Program-made: the position numbers and the translations under genes
Shown: positions 44,982 through 53,701 of the stretch, piece after piece
Layout of the letters: each line of letters begins with the position of its first letter
Position numbering within the stretch: the stretch's first letter is position 1
DNA from: Sulfurovum sp. UBA7648
GTDB lineage: Bacteria; Campylobacterota; Campylobacteria; Campylobacterales; Sulfurovaceae
DNA length: 64,000 bases
Assembly (NCBI GenBank): GCA_002483605.1
Contig: DLIG01000010.1
Location: 9,241-73,240, forward strand
Reading direction: 5' to 3'
Notes under the pieces: generated by a model
What the model saw: the letters and a program-made list of their open reading frames with translations, nothing else
What the model was told of the DNA's origin: nothing
Database searches by the model: none

Positions 44982-46049
44982 TTAGAATATTTCGCAAATA
45001 AATTTTGTTACCACAAAACCGCCGACAATAAGCCAAGCGAACATTGCAGCCGATGTATATATCGGCGCAAGCCCAAGGCCTTTGAATTTTGCAAAACGTG
45101 TCCCCATACCAAGTGCGGTCATAGCCATTGTTAGTAAAAAAGTGTCAATCTCATTTATAATAGCCACGGCATTTTCAGGAATCAAATGCAGCGAATTGAA
45201 ACCTGCTACGCCAATAAAATATACAGCGAACCAAGGAATAACAAGTTTGACCTTTTCTCCTGATTCTTTGCCTTGTTTTTTAGAGCCATAACTCAAATAA
45301 ATGCCTAAAATAATCAGCATAGGCGCTATCATAATGACTCTTGTCATTTTAACGATCACAGCATTGTTTGCCATCTCTTCAGGAGCACCCGGTATACAAA
45401 ACGGTACAGCTACAACTTGAGCAACTTCATGAATAGTCCCTCCCACATAGATGCCAAATTCTCTTGGAGACATATGCAAAAAGCCTGAAGCATTTTCAAA
45501 GATAGTGCTATATAGCACCGGGTAAAGAAACATTGAAATCGTTCCAAATAAAACTACCATAGAGACTGCTATTGCAGCTTTATATTCTTCTGATTTTAAT
45601 ACCGGTTCGGTTGCAAGGACTGCTGCAGCACCGCACACGGATGCTCCTGATGCATTAAGCATTGAGGTATCTTTATCCATGCCAAAAATTTTATGTCCTA
45701 GCCATGTTCCAAATATGAAAGTAGTAGAAAGCATAATAAGAGAAACCAAAAAACCTTCGAGTCCTACTGAGCCTATGGCTTGAAACGTGATCCTAAAACC
45801 ATAAAAGACTATCGCAAAACGTAAAATCTTTTTGGCTGAAAATGTGATGCCGCTCTCCCACTGGGCAGGAAATTTATTGTGCAGGGTATTGGCATAAAAT
45901 ATACCGATAACAATACCGATAACCAATGGTGATAATCCAAGAGTTTTTATTATATTTTGATCGGCTATAAATGTTGCAGCAGCAGCAAATATTGCTACAA
46001 AAATGACACCGGAAATATAATTTTTATTGGACAAAATCAATTTTTTCAT
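44982..46049 (-). CDS. YeiH-family (UPF0324) putative anion exporter
   Basis: 355 residues, about ten membrane helices. Family motifs: KKILRFAIVFYGFRITFQAIGSVG, NASGASVCGAAAVLATEPVLKS, and VGGTIHEVAQVVAVPF. Members are predicted sulfate or sulfonate-type anion exporters, but function is not settled. Divergent from a LysR-type gene, the usual YeiE/YeiH arrangement, and opposite a strong terminator. Confidence 0.8.
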   Translation of the reverse strand: MKKLILSNKNYISGVIFVAIFAAAATFIADQNIIKTLGLSPLVIGIVIGIFYANTLHNKFPAQWESGITFSAKKILRFAIVFYGFRITFQAIGSVGLEGFLVSLIMLSTTFIFGTWLGHKIFGMDKDTSMLNASGASVCGAAAVLATEPVLKSEEYKAAIAVSMVVLFGTISMFLYPVLYSTIFENASGFLHMSPREFGIYVGGTIHEVAQVVAVPFCIPGAPEEMANNAVIVKMTRVIMIAPMLIILGIYLSYGSKKQGKESGEKVKLVIPWFAVYFIGVAGFNSLHLIPENAVAIINEIDTFLLTMAMTALGMGTRFAKFKGLGLAPIYTSAAMFAWLIVGGFVVTKFICEIF

Positions 46050-46083
46050 AAAAAAGCCTTAGTTTTTGTATTTAAACATTAAA

Positions 46084-46141
46084 TTTGATTAAGATTATAT
46101 TAAAAAGATGGCATAATAATCAAATCAATTATAGGATTGAT
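46084..46141. promoter_or_regulatory. Inverted repeats in the YeiH-LysR divergent promoter
   Basis: TTTGATTA (46084-46091) pairs with TAATCAAA (46117-46124), and ATCAAT (46124-46129) pairs with ATTGAT (46136-46141) at 6-base spacing. Repeats like these in a divergent LysR promoter are where the regulator would bind and control both genes. Confidence 0.4.
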
Positions 46142-46175
46142 AAATATCAGTGTAAGTGATAAAAAGGGGATTAAA

Positions 46176-47069
46176 ATGAACATTACACTTAGACAAATAG
46201 AGATTTTTCTCAATGTCGTCGAGAAGGGACACTTGACACAAGTATCAAAAGAGATGGATTTGAGCCAATCGGCGATTTCTATGTCCATCAAAGAGCTTGA
46301 AACTACTATAGGGAGACCGCTTTTTGATCGCATAAACAAAAGATTAGTTCTAAATGAAGTCGGCAGATCTTTTCATAAAGAGATAAAACCGCTTTATAAG
46401 AAAGTGATAGATATTCAAACCGAATTTCAAAATACGCCAAACAAGGGGATCGTGCGTGTAGGAGCCAGTACTACTATTGTTGACTACATTATGCCGCAAA
46501 TTGTTTGCAGTTATATGGACAGCTATCCGGAAGTAAGAATTTCTCTTAAAAACGGCAATACCAAAACTATTATCGAAATGGTAAGAGAGGGATTGATCGA
46601 TGTGGGCTTCGTAGAAGGCTCGGTAGACGATCCTGAAGTGATCAAAGAGAAAGTCGGAATAGACGAGTTGGTAGTAGTAACCGCAGATGCCGAAAAGGCA
46701 AAAAGTTGTTATATAGATTCTTTGGCAGATGAAAAATGGATATTAAGAGAACAAGGAAGCGGCACAAGAGAAGTATTTCTTAACTGCATCAAAGACAAAG
46801 TCGACTCTTTGAATATATTTTTAGAGCTAGGGCATACCGAATCTATTAAAAACATATTAAGAAGTAAAAGTTGTTTTGCTTGTCTTTCCAAAATCGCTGT
46901 TGAAAAAGAGATAGCTGACGGCAGACTGCACAAAGTGGATGTTAAAAAGTTCGAGTGCCATAGAGAGTTTTATATGATCTACCACAAAAATAAATTCCAT
47001 AGCGGATTGTTTGATAAATTTACTTTTTTTGCTAAAAAAATGATAACCCAAATATTGGAAAAAAAATAA
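46176..47069 (+). CDS. LysR-family transcriptional regulator (YeiE-like)
   Basis: 297 residues from ATG 46176, chosen for the AGGGG six bases upstream; the longer GTG/ATT frame to 46137 has no site. N-terminal winged helix LRQIEIFLNVVEKGHLTQVSKEMDLSQSAISMSIKELETTIGRPLFDR, then an effector domain with VGASTTIVDYIMPQIV, and DVGFVEGSVDDPEV. Divergent from the YeiH-like gene, its probable target. The ligand is unknown. Confidence 0.85.
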   Translation: MNITLRQIEIFLNVVEKGHLTQVSKEMDLSQSAISMSIKELETTIGRPLFDRINKRLVLNEVGRSFHKEIKPLYKKVIDIQTEFQNTPNKGIVRVGASTTIVDYIMPQIVCSYMDSYPEVRISLKNGNTKTIIEMVREGLIDVGFVEGSVDDPEVIKEKVGIDELVVVTADAEKAKSCYIDSLADEKWILREQGSGTREVFLNCIKDKVDSLNIFLELGHTESIKNILRSKSCFACLSKIAVEKEIADGRLHKVDVKKFECHREFYMIYHKNKFHSGLFDKFTFFAKKMITQILEKK

Positions 47070-47078
47070 AAATCTTTT

Positions 47079-47105
47079 CGTATCTTGCTTTTAATGCAAG
47101 ATACG
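47079..47105. terminator. Bidirectional terminator between convergent genes
   Basis: CGTATCTTGC (47079-47088) and GCAAGATACG (47096-47105) form a perfect 10-bp stem with a TTTTAAT loop. It ends the lysR gene and the leftward cytidine-deaminase gene. Confidence 0.75.
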
Positions 47106-47504
47106 TTATAGGCTTGGATTCCACCTGCAAGGAAGCAACTCGTCAAGGGTTCTATATTCTTTTTGGGATATATATACTTTTGCATCGAGATTTTTATAAT
47201 CAATTTGAAACATCAGCTCTCTGCATCTTCCGCAAGGAGGCCTGATGGATACTGCATCCAGTGCTACAATCATTTCGATTTGAGTTTCTCTGTGTTTTAG
47301 CATTTGTGCAATTGCTGAATGTTCAGCGCAAAATCCGATACCGCAAGCTATTTCTATATTGATTCCTGTATATATATTTCCATTGGTTGTCAAAAGTGCA
47401 GCCGCTACGGATCCGGCAGAAAAATCAGGAGTAGACAGTTCATATTCTCCGACAATTTTTTTTGCTTCTTCGATTAATTTTTCAATTGTTATAATTTTCT
47501 TCAT
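47106..47504 (-). CDS. Cytidine deaminase-like protein
   Basis: 132 residues. Zinc-dependent deaminase fold: GFCAEHSAIAQ (Cys59, catalytic Glu61) and RPPCGRCRELMFQ (Cys91, Cys94). NGNIYTGINIEIACG is the N-terminal substrate part of small tetrameric cytidine deaminases. It should convert cytidine/deoxycytidine to uridine for salvage, but may belong to a blasticidin-S deaminase-like branch. Starts 31 bases after the upstream leftward metallo-hydrolase gene. Confidence 0.8.
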   Translation of the reverse strand: MKKIITIEKLIEEAKKIVGEYELSTPDFSAGSVAAALLTTNGNIYTGINIEIACGIGFCAEHSAIAQMLKHRETQIEMIVALDAVSIRPPCGRCRELMFQIDYKNLDAKVYISQKEYRTLDELLPCRWNPSL

Positions 47505-47535
47505 TTTTCGCGCTTAATACTTTTATTATCATTAC

Positions 47536-48933
47536 TCATATTCCGATTTTCTCCCCATGCTTGACAATATGAGATTTTTTGTTTAATCGTCTTTCGATCT
47601 CTTGCCGGAAGATCTCTTGTTTATCCCTTTCTCCATGAACGATAAAGATATTATCAAGTCTTTTGAATTTGCCCATCCACTCTATGAGGCCATTTTGATC
47701 TGCATGAGCAGAAAAGCCATTTATCGTATGTACTTTGGCTTTTATGACGATCTCTTCGCCGTAAAGTTTTATCGTTTTTGCACCGTCAACTATATATCTG
47801 CCCAGCGTTCCTTCTACTTGATAGCCTACAAATACAAGTGCATTTCTCTCATTCCATAAGCGGTGTTTGAAATGTTGAAGTATACGCCCGCCGTTGCACA
47901 TTCCGGCTCCTGCGATTATGATGCAATGTGATTTTATTTCATTGATCTTTTTGGATTCTTCTACTTTTGAAGAGTAGTGAAGATATGGAAAATCAAATAT
48001 GGCGCCATCACGCTCTAAAAATTCATTACAGATTTCATTTAATTCTTCGTGATATTTTTTGTATACTTCTGTAGCTCGGATAGCCATGGGCGAATCAAGG
48101 AATATTTTGCATTCGGGGAGCTCTCCTTCGTAATACATTTGCTTGAGCAGGCATAATAGCTCTTGCGTGCGTTCTATCGCAAAAGAGGGAATAAGAACAT
48201 TTCCCCTTTTGGCAAAAGTTTCCAAGATCACTTGGCGCAGTTCGGCATCGCTCTCTTTGACGCCCTTATGATTTCTGTCGCCATAGGTTGATTCTATAAG
48301 CAGAGAATCTGCATCTTCTAAAATATCAGGAAGAGGAGTGACCAGCTCATCATCATTTCCAAGGTCACCGCTGAATACAACTTTTTTAACTGTACCGTTT
48401 TCTTCAAAAAAGAGCTCTATAATCGCAGAATCAAGAATATGGCCGGCATTTTTGAAATTGACTGATATGTTATTGCCCAGATCTATTTTTTCGTCATATG
48501 ACGTAAAGATCATCGGCATGCTAAAAACGGATTTAACATCACTTTCGGTATACAGCGGTTTTGCAACTTCGTCTTCCTCGCCTCTCCTTTGAGCTTTTTT
48601 GAAGCTTGTTTTGTAACTTTCTTTCATTAGTTTCGCGCTATCGAGCAAGACTATTTCGGCTAGCTCCATTGTAGAACTGTGTGTGATGATGGTGCCTCTG
48701 AAACCTTCTTTAACCAGCTTTGGAATGCGTCCCACGTGATCTAAATGGCCGTGCGTTATCAAAAGAAAATCGACATCTTCTGGTTCAAACCCGAAAGGAT
48801 CATGGTTGCGCTCTTCCGCGTATCCTTGAAACAATCCACAATCAACCAAGATCTTGATCCCGTTTTGTAATTTGAGCAGATGGCAAGATCCTGTTACGGT
48901 TTCTGCCGCACCAAATGATTGCAATATAGCCAT
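47536..48933 (-). CDS. MBL-fold beta-CASP ribonuclease/metallohydrolase
   Basis: 465 residues. Beta-lactamase-fold core TETVTGSCHLLK...LLITHGHLDHVGRIPKL (the HxHxDH metal site), then VVFSGDLG. The beta-CASP insert has NVLIPSFAIERTQELL, and the C-terminal part has IIIAGAGMCNGGRILQHF and VHTINGFSAHADQNGL, with the RMM-type ending. Members cleave RNA; the YSH1/CPSF-like bacterial group has unclear targets. AAGG-like site before ATG. Confidence 0.85.
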   Translation of the reverse strand: MAILQSFGAAETVTGSCHLLKLQNGIKILVDCGLFQGYAEERNHDPFGFEPEDVDFLLITHGHLDHVGRIPKLVKEGFRGTIITHSSTMELAEIVLLDSAKLMKESYKTSFKKAQRRGEEDEVAKPLYTESDVKSVFSMPMIFTSYDEKIDLGNNISVNFKNAGHILDSAIIELFFEENGTVKKVVFSGDLGNDDELVTPLPDILEDADSLLIESTYGDRNHKGVKESDAELRQVILETFAKRGNVLIPSFAIERTQELLCLLKQMYYEGELPECKIFLDSPMAIRATEVYKKYHEELNEICNEFLERDGAIFDFPYLHYSSKVEESKKINEIKSHCIIIAGAGMCNGGRILQHFKHRLWNERNALVFVGYQVEGTLGRYIVDGAKTIKLYGEEIVIKAKVHTINGFSAHADQNGLIEWMGKFKRLDNIFIVHGERDKQEIFRQEIERRLNKKSHIVKHGEKIGI

Positions 48934-49038
48934 AGAAATCCTTTTATTACTAATATTAATTTTATTTTATTCCTTTTATATTAACAAATACTTTAATCAT
49001 GATAAAATTAGATAAACAAGTATAATGGAGAAATGATC

Positions 49039-51459
49039 ATGCAGTATATCAAATGGTTTAAAGAGCTAGGGCTTGAAGATGTAGATCTTGTTGGCGGCAA
49101 AGGAGCTTCTTTGGGCGAAATGTATCAAAATCTCTCAAAACAAAATATTCGTATACCAAACGGTTTTGCTATTACTTCCAAAGCCTATAAGGCCATACTT
49201 GATATCAATGGAGCATGGGAAAAACTTCATGCGCTGCTTGATAAGCTTGACGTAAATAATATCTATGAGTTGCAGGTGCAAAGCAAAAAGTGCAGAAAAA
49301 TTATAACTGAATGCACACTTCCTGATGAGCTTGTAAAAGAGATCACACAAGGATACGATCAGCTCAAAAATGAATATGGAAAGGACGTCACATTTGCTGT
49401 TAGAAGTTCAGCCACCGCAGAGGATTCGCCGGAAGCTTCTTTTGCGGGACAGAATGAAACTTATTTGAATATCAATACTCTTGAAGCATTGCTAGATGCT
49501 TATAAGCTTTGTCTTGCTTCCAATTTTACAGATCGCTCTATTCATTACAAATATGATCATGGATTTGATACGATGAAAGTCTATTTGAGCGTAGCAGTGA
49601 TGAAAATGGTCAGGAGCGACATTGGAGCAAGCGGAGTAATGTTCTCTATTGATACAGAAAGCGGGTTTGACGATGTTGTATTTATAAATGCCTCCTACGG
49701 AATGGGCGAGACTATAGTGCAAGGAAGCGTGGAGCCGGATAGTTTTTATGTCCATAAACCAACTTTTAAAAAAGGATATCGATCTGTGCTCAAACGAAAA
49801 TTGGGACAAAAAGCTATAAAGATGGCCTTTGCCGGCAATAAAAGCAAAGCCGTTCAAGAATATACCAAGGTGGTCAATACGCCGCTTGAAGACCAAAAAC
49901 AGTTTTGTATTTCGGACAATGAAGTCATAGAGCTTGCGCAATATGCCATAAGCATAGAAGAGCACTATTCAAAAAAAGCAGGGCACAGCAAGCCTATGGA
50001 TGTAGAATGGGCAAAAGACGGTATAGATGGACATCTTTATATTGTACAAGCACGCCCCGAGACAGTTGAATCAAGAAAAACCAAAACTGTTTTTGAAATG
50101 TATACGCTAAAAGAAGAGTCAAAAATACTTGCCAAAGGGCATGCCATAGGCAGCAAAATCGGTAGCGGAAAAGTACAAAAGATAAGCGATGCGAGTAATC
50201 TGCATGAGTTTAAAGAGGGCAATATTTTGGTTGCTGCTGCCACCAGCCCCGATTGGGAGCCTATAATGAAAATAGCTTCGGCAATTGTTACTGATAGCGG
50301 AGGAAGAACATGCCATGCTGCTATTATCTCTAGAGAATTAGGAATACCCGCAATTGTAGGAACTAAAAATGGTACCGAGGTATTGCACAATGGACAGGAG
50401 ATAACGGTTAGCTGTTCAAAGGGAGAAACAGGGATCGTTTATGAAGGTATTTTACAATATGAAATCAAGCATATAGATCTAGTTGCAATCCCTAAAACCA
50501 AAACAAAAATAATGATGAATCTTGGCAACCCCGATCTTGCATTTTCACTTGCCTCTCTTCCTGTGGACGGAATAGGGCTTGCTCGTATGGAATTCATAAT
50601 CAGTAATTCGATCAAGGCCCATCCTATGGCACTTATTCATCCAAAAAAAACCGACGAAAAAACCATGAAAGAGATAGAAAAACTCACCAAAGCATATAAA
50701 AGCAATGAAGATTTTTTTGTGAAAACGCTTTCTGAAGGTGTTGCAAGCATAGCTTCTGCGGTTTACCCAAAACCATGTGTGGTACGCATGAGTGATTTTA
50801 AGACCAATGAATATGCTTCGCTTTTGGGCGGAAAGTTCTTTGAACCTGAAGAAGCCAATCCTATGTTGGGTTTTAGGGGAGCCTCGCGCTATACACATCC
50901 AAATTATCAAGATGGATTCGCCTTGGAATGCAAGGCAATGAAACGCGTTAGAGAAGAGATGGGATTTGACAATGTTATACTCATGATACCCTTTTGCAGA
51001 CGGCTAAAAGAAGCCAAAGAGGTCATAGAAGCTATGGAAATATATGGGCTAAAACGGGGTGAAAACGGGTTGCAGATATATGTCATGTGCGAAATACCAA
51101 ATAATGTTATAGAAATAGATTCGTTTAGTGAATTTTTTGATGGTTTTAGCATAGGCAGCAATGATCTAACTCAGCTTATGCTTGGAGTGGATCGCGATAA
51201 CGAAATAGTTGCATTTGACTATGATGAGCTTGACTCCGGAGTCATGAAGATGATAGATATAGCAGTGCAGGGCACTAAGCGAAATAAGCGTCATAGCGGC
51301 ATATGCGGGCAAGGACCTTCAGATTACCCAGAAATGGCGGAAGCTTTGGTTAAAATGAAGATAGATTCTATGAGCTTAAACCCTGACTCTGTGCTCGAGA
51401 CCATACAGATCGTTAGTAAAATAGAGTCTGAATTAAAAGACTCTCTAGCTTCTGAATAA
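49039..51459 (+). CDS. ppsA: Phosphoenolpyruvate synthase
   Basis: 806 residues from ATG 49039, chosen because GGAG lies 8 bases away (an ATG at 49033 is only 2 bases after it). PpsA converts pyruvate to PEP with ATP. N-terminal nucleotide domain (VGGKGASLGEMYQNL, FAVRSSATAEDSPEASFAGQ), phospho-histidine domain TDSGGRTCHAAIISREL (His426), and PEP barrel LMLGVDRDNEIVAF with a late GICGQGPSDYPE Cys. Standard length. Suggests gluconeogenesis from a C3 source, fitting an autotroph. Its end overlaps mobA by 15 bases on the other strand. Confidence 0.93.
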   Translation: MQYIKWFKELGLEDVDLVGGKGASLGEMYQNLSKQNIRIPNGFAITSKAYKAILDINGAWEKLHALLDKLDVNNIYELQVQSKKCRKIITECTLPDELVKEITQGYDQLKNEYGKDVTFAVRSSATAEDSPEASFAGQNETYLNINTLEALLDAYKLCLASNFTDRSIHYKYDHGFDTMKVYLSVAVMKMVRSDIGASGVMFSIDTESGFDDVVFINASYGMGETIVQGSVEPDSFYVHKPTFKKGYRSVLKRKLGQKAIKMAFAGNKSKAVQEYTKVVNTPLEDQKQFCISDNEVIELAQYAISIEEHYSKKAGHSKPMDVEWAKDGIDGHLYIVQARPETVESRKTKTVFEMYTLKEESKILAKGHAIGSKIGSGKVQKISDASNLHEFKEGNILVAAATSPDWEPIMKIASAIVTDSGGRTCHAAIISRELGIPAIVGTKNGTEVLHNGQEITVSCSKGETGIVYEGILQYEIKHIDLVAIPKTKTKIMMNLGNPDLAFSLASLPVDGIGLARMEFIISNSIKAHPMALIHPKKTDEKTMKEIEKLTKAYKSNEDFFVKTLSEGVASIASAVYPKPCVVRMSDFKTNEYASLLGGKFFEPEEANPMLGFRGASRYTHPNYQDGFALECKAMKRVREEMGFDNVILMIPFCRRLKEAKEVIEAMEIYGLKRGENGLQIYVMCEIPNNVIEIDSFSEFFDGFSIGSNDLTQLMLGVDRDNEIVAFDYDELDSGVMKMIDIAVQGTKRNKRHSGICGQGPSDYPEMAEALVKMKIDSMSLNPDSVLETIQIVSKIESELKDSLASE

Positions 51460-52023
51460 TTTTTTCGCTTCTTCGTATTGGCTTGGATGGTTTATGTTTA
51501 AAAACGGCTCATTGGAGTCGAATAAATGATATATGCTTCTGCTTTTTGATAGAAGCGCTACAAGTTTGTGATTGTTCAGCTCAAGAAACTCTTTTGCCAG
51601 CGGCACTATTGAGCGGCGGTATATGCCGCATAACGGCTCAAGGCCTTGCGGACTCTGGGCTATTACGGCATCGGCATTTTGATCGGACAATGCAGTTTGG
51701 TATAGCTGATTGATGATTTCTTTTTCTATCATAGGTGCATCTACACTAAGTATAAAAACTTCATTTTCATCAATCGTTTCAAATATTGATATAAGCCCCA
51801 CTAAAGGAGAGCTTTGTTCGTAAATATCAGCTATAAGCGGTGGCGAAAAATCGAATTTATTATGTTTGGCAGATATATAAACGGTATTAAAAATCTTTCG
51901 AAGTTTCTCATATTGGTATTGACTCAAAGAGCTGTGTGTGCCAAAGGGCAATAATGCTTTATCGCTGCCCATACGACTGCTTTTGCCTCCCGCAAATATG
52001 ACGGCTGTATCAAATGGTTTCAT
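51445..52023 (-). CDS. mobA: Molybdenum cofactor guanylyltransferase
   Basis: 192 residues. MobA attaches GMP to molybdopterin to make the guanine dinucleotide cofactor. Nucleotidyltransferase start AVIFAGGKSSRMGSDKALLPFG, metal-binding VFILSVDAPMI, and LEPLCGIYRR. It starts overlapping the MFS gene by 4 bases, so it is in an RDD-MFS-mobA run. It confirms molybdoenzymes in this organism, but is about 15 kb from the mod block and has no visible ModE-like site. Confidence 0.9.
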   Translation of the reverse strand: MKPFDTAVIFAGGKSSRMGSDKALLPFGTHSSLSQYQYEKLRKIFNTVYISAKHNKFDFSPPLIADIYEQSSPLVGLISIFETIDENEVFILSVDAPMIEKEIINQLYQTALSDQNADAVIAQSPQGLEPLCGIYRRSIVPLAKEFLELNNHKLVALLSKSRSIYHLFDSNEPFLNINHPSQYEEAKKLFRS

Positions 52024-53132
52024 TTAATTCCTTTTGCTGATGGGATAAACAAAATAGCAAATGCCACAAAAGCTATAAGGGCTTCTATAGCAAAAAGCAT
52101 ATCGCCATAAAATTTGCCGGCAACCAAAGCACCCACGGATGCCCCCAATCCAAACGCAATGCCCAAGAAAAACTGTTGAGCCAGTTTTTTTTGAGAATAA
52201 AGCGTGAAAACATAACTAATTGCAGCAGTATGATAAAGAGCAAAACTAAAAGCATGCAAAGACTGTGAAGCGAATATCAATTCCTTTGAGCTTGGGTAAA
52301 TATATAGTATAAGCCACCGCAAAGCAGTAATGAAAGTAGCAAATTTGATGATAGAGAGTAAATTTCTATGGAGCAGGGGACCTTGAAAATAGAGCATCGC
52401 AATTTCACAAATGACCCCAAAGCTCCACATCCAGCTTATAACTTCCAATGAAATGCCGTGAGAGGTTTCATATATGGTAAAGAAATTATAAAAACCACCG
52501 AAACTTACCTGCAAAAGAAAAATCGAAATCCAAAACGGAGCGTGGATCCTTAGCGAAAAAGAGTGTATGTCTTCCAAGGTATCAGTATCTGTCTTGGCAT
52601 CTCTTATGCCTATACCGGCACCAAAAATAAGTGTCAAAAGAGCAGTTATTGTTAGATATGTCAGGCCATCACTAGGACTTTCTAAAATTTTGCCAAGCCA
52701 AAGCACGATCGCCATAAAACCAACAGAACCCCACAGTCTTGTTTTGCCGTATTGTATTTTTGATAATAACTTAAGAGATATGGTTTCAATATAAGGAAGC
52801 GATATGCCCATGGCCGCACCAAAAAGCAGATTGCATGCTAAAAAGCTCCAAAAATTATCAATAGTTCCCCAAAAAAGAACCGCTGCAATCACACTTAATA
52901 ATAAAGAAGAGATAAATATGCGATTGGTTAGAGCAATATAATAACGAAAAACAAATGGCAGCAAAAATCTCATCATGGGAGCCGAAGCAAATATAATACC
53001 TACTTGTGATGGTGTGTAGCCGATGTCAGTTAAGACTTTTGGCATAAATACGATATAAACACCAACCATGGCAAAATAAAAAAAATAATATCCTCTCAAA
53101 AGCCATACGGCAAGGTCAGGGTTTGTTTTCAT
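52020..53132 (-). CDS. MFS transporter (MFS_1-like, nucleoside/sugar-type)
   Basis: 370 residues, about twelve helices. Opening LRGYYFFYFAMVGVYIVFMPKVLTDIGYTPSQVGIIFASAPMMRFLLPFV, and PYIETISLKLLSKIQYGKTRLWGSVGF, are characteristic of the PPP-type MFS_1_like family. Substrate unknown. It shares four bases with the RDD gene before it and four with mobA after it, so all three are translated together. Confidence 0.78.
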   Translation of the reverse strand: MKTNPDLAVWLLRGYYFFYFAMVGVYIVFMPKVLTDIGYTPSQVGIIFASAPMMRFLLPFVFRYYIALTNRIFISSLLLSVIAAVLFWGTIDNFWSFLACNLLFGAAMGISLPYIETISLKLLSKIQYGKTRLWGSVGFMAIVLWLGKILESPSDGLTYLTITALLTLIFGAGIGIRDAKTDTDTLEDIHSFSLRIHAPFWISIFLLQVSFGGFYNFFTIYETSHGISLEVISWMWSFGVICEIAMLYFQGPLLHRNLLSIIKFATFITALRWLILYIYPSSKELIFASQSLHAFSFALYHTAAISYVFTLYSQKKLAQQFFLGIAFGLGASVGALVAGKFYGDMLFAIEALIAFVAFAILFIPSAKGIK

Positions 53133-53581
53133 ATTTCTACAGCTGCTGTATTACTCAGCAGATCGTGAAGGCTCTTATGGTCTTTTCTAAAAAACATCAT
53201 CATCCACCCAAATATAGTAAAAAATGACAACAATGCACAAAAGTTTCGGAATAATATAATACCAAAACCTGGTTTTTCCCCAGTAGTTTCGTCTATTAAT
53301 TTGATATTATAGGCTTTGTATCCTGGAGTTTGTCCGCTTCTATAGAAAAATATAGCTTGCAGCAAAATAAGAGGTAAAAATATAGCTATCCATCCATACA
53401 GCTTATGCTCGGCAAAACCGCTTCTGCCACCCATTATGAGATAAAAAACTACATACATTATGGGCATTAGCAGCATAAAATTATCAATCAAAAAGGCTTT
53501 AAACTTTGTTAATTTTGTGGCATATCGTCTTTTTGGCATAGCAGCAGATATGGTTTTTTTCTTTTTTGATGTATGTTTCAT
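53129..53581 (-). CDS. RDD-family membrane protein
   Basis: 150 residues, about three helices. The RDD family pattern is KLTKFKAFLIDNFMLLMPIMYVVFYLI, QTPGYKAYNIKLIDETTGEKP and the closing RKDHKSLHDLLSNTAAVE. Function unknown; members have been linked to ion transport. Basic N-terminus (KKKKTISAAMPKRRYATK) in the cytoplasm. First gene of the leftward run with the MFS protein and mobA. Confidence 0.75.
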   Translation of the reverse strand: MKHTSKKKKTISAAMPKRRYATKLTKFKAFLIDNFMLLMPIMYVVFYLIMGGRSGFAEHKLYGWIAIFLPLILLQAIFFYRSGQTPGYKAYNIKLIDETTGEKPGFGIILFRNFCALLSFFTIFGWMMMFFRKDHKSLHDLLSNTAAVEI

Positions 53582-53656
53582 ATGTGTCTCAATTGTTTAA
53601 TGATGATATTGTACCACCTTTGGGGTTAGTTTTAGGAGTTGGAAATTTTGCGCAGA

Positions 53657-53669
53657 TTTTGGCTACAAT
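53657..53669 (+). promoter_or_regulatory. Candidate promoter of the HerA-like gene
   Basis: TTTTGGCTACAAT (-10 TACAAT at 53664-53669) matches the form seen before tig and dnaA. The gene starts at 53702 behind AAGGAG. Confidence 0.45.
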
Positions 53670-53701
53670 ATTTATAATTTTTCTTATCCCAAGGAGTCTT
53701 T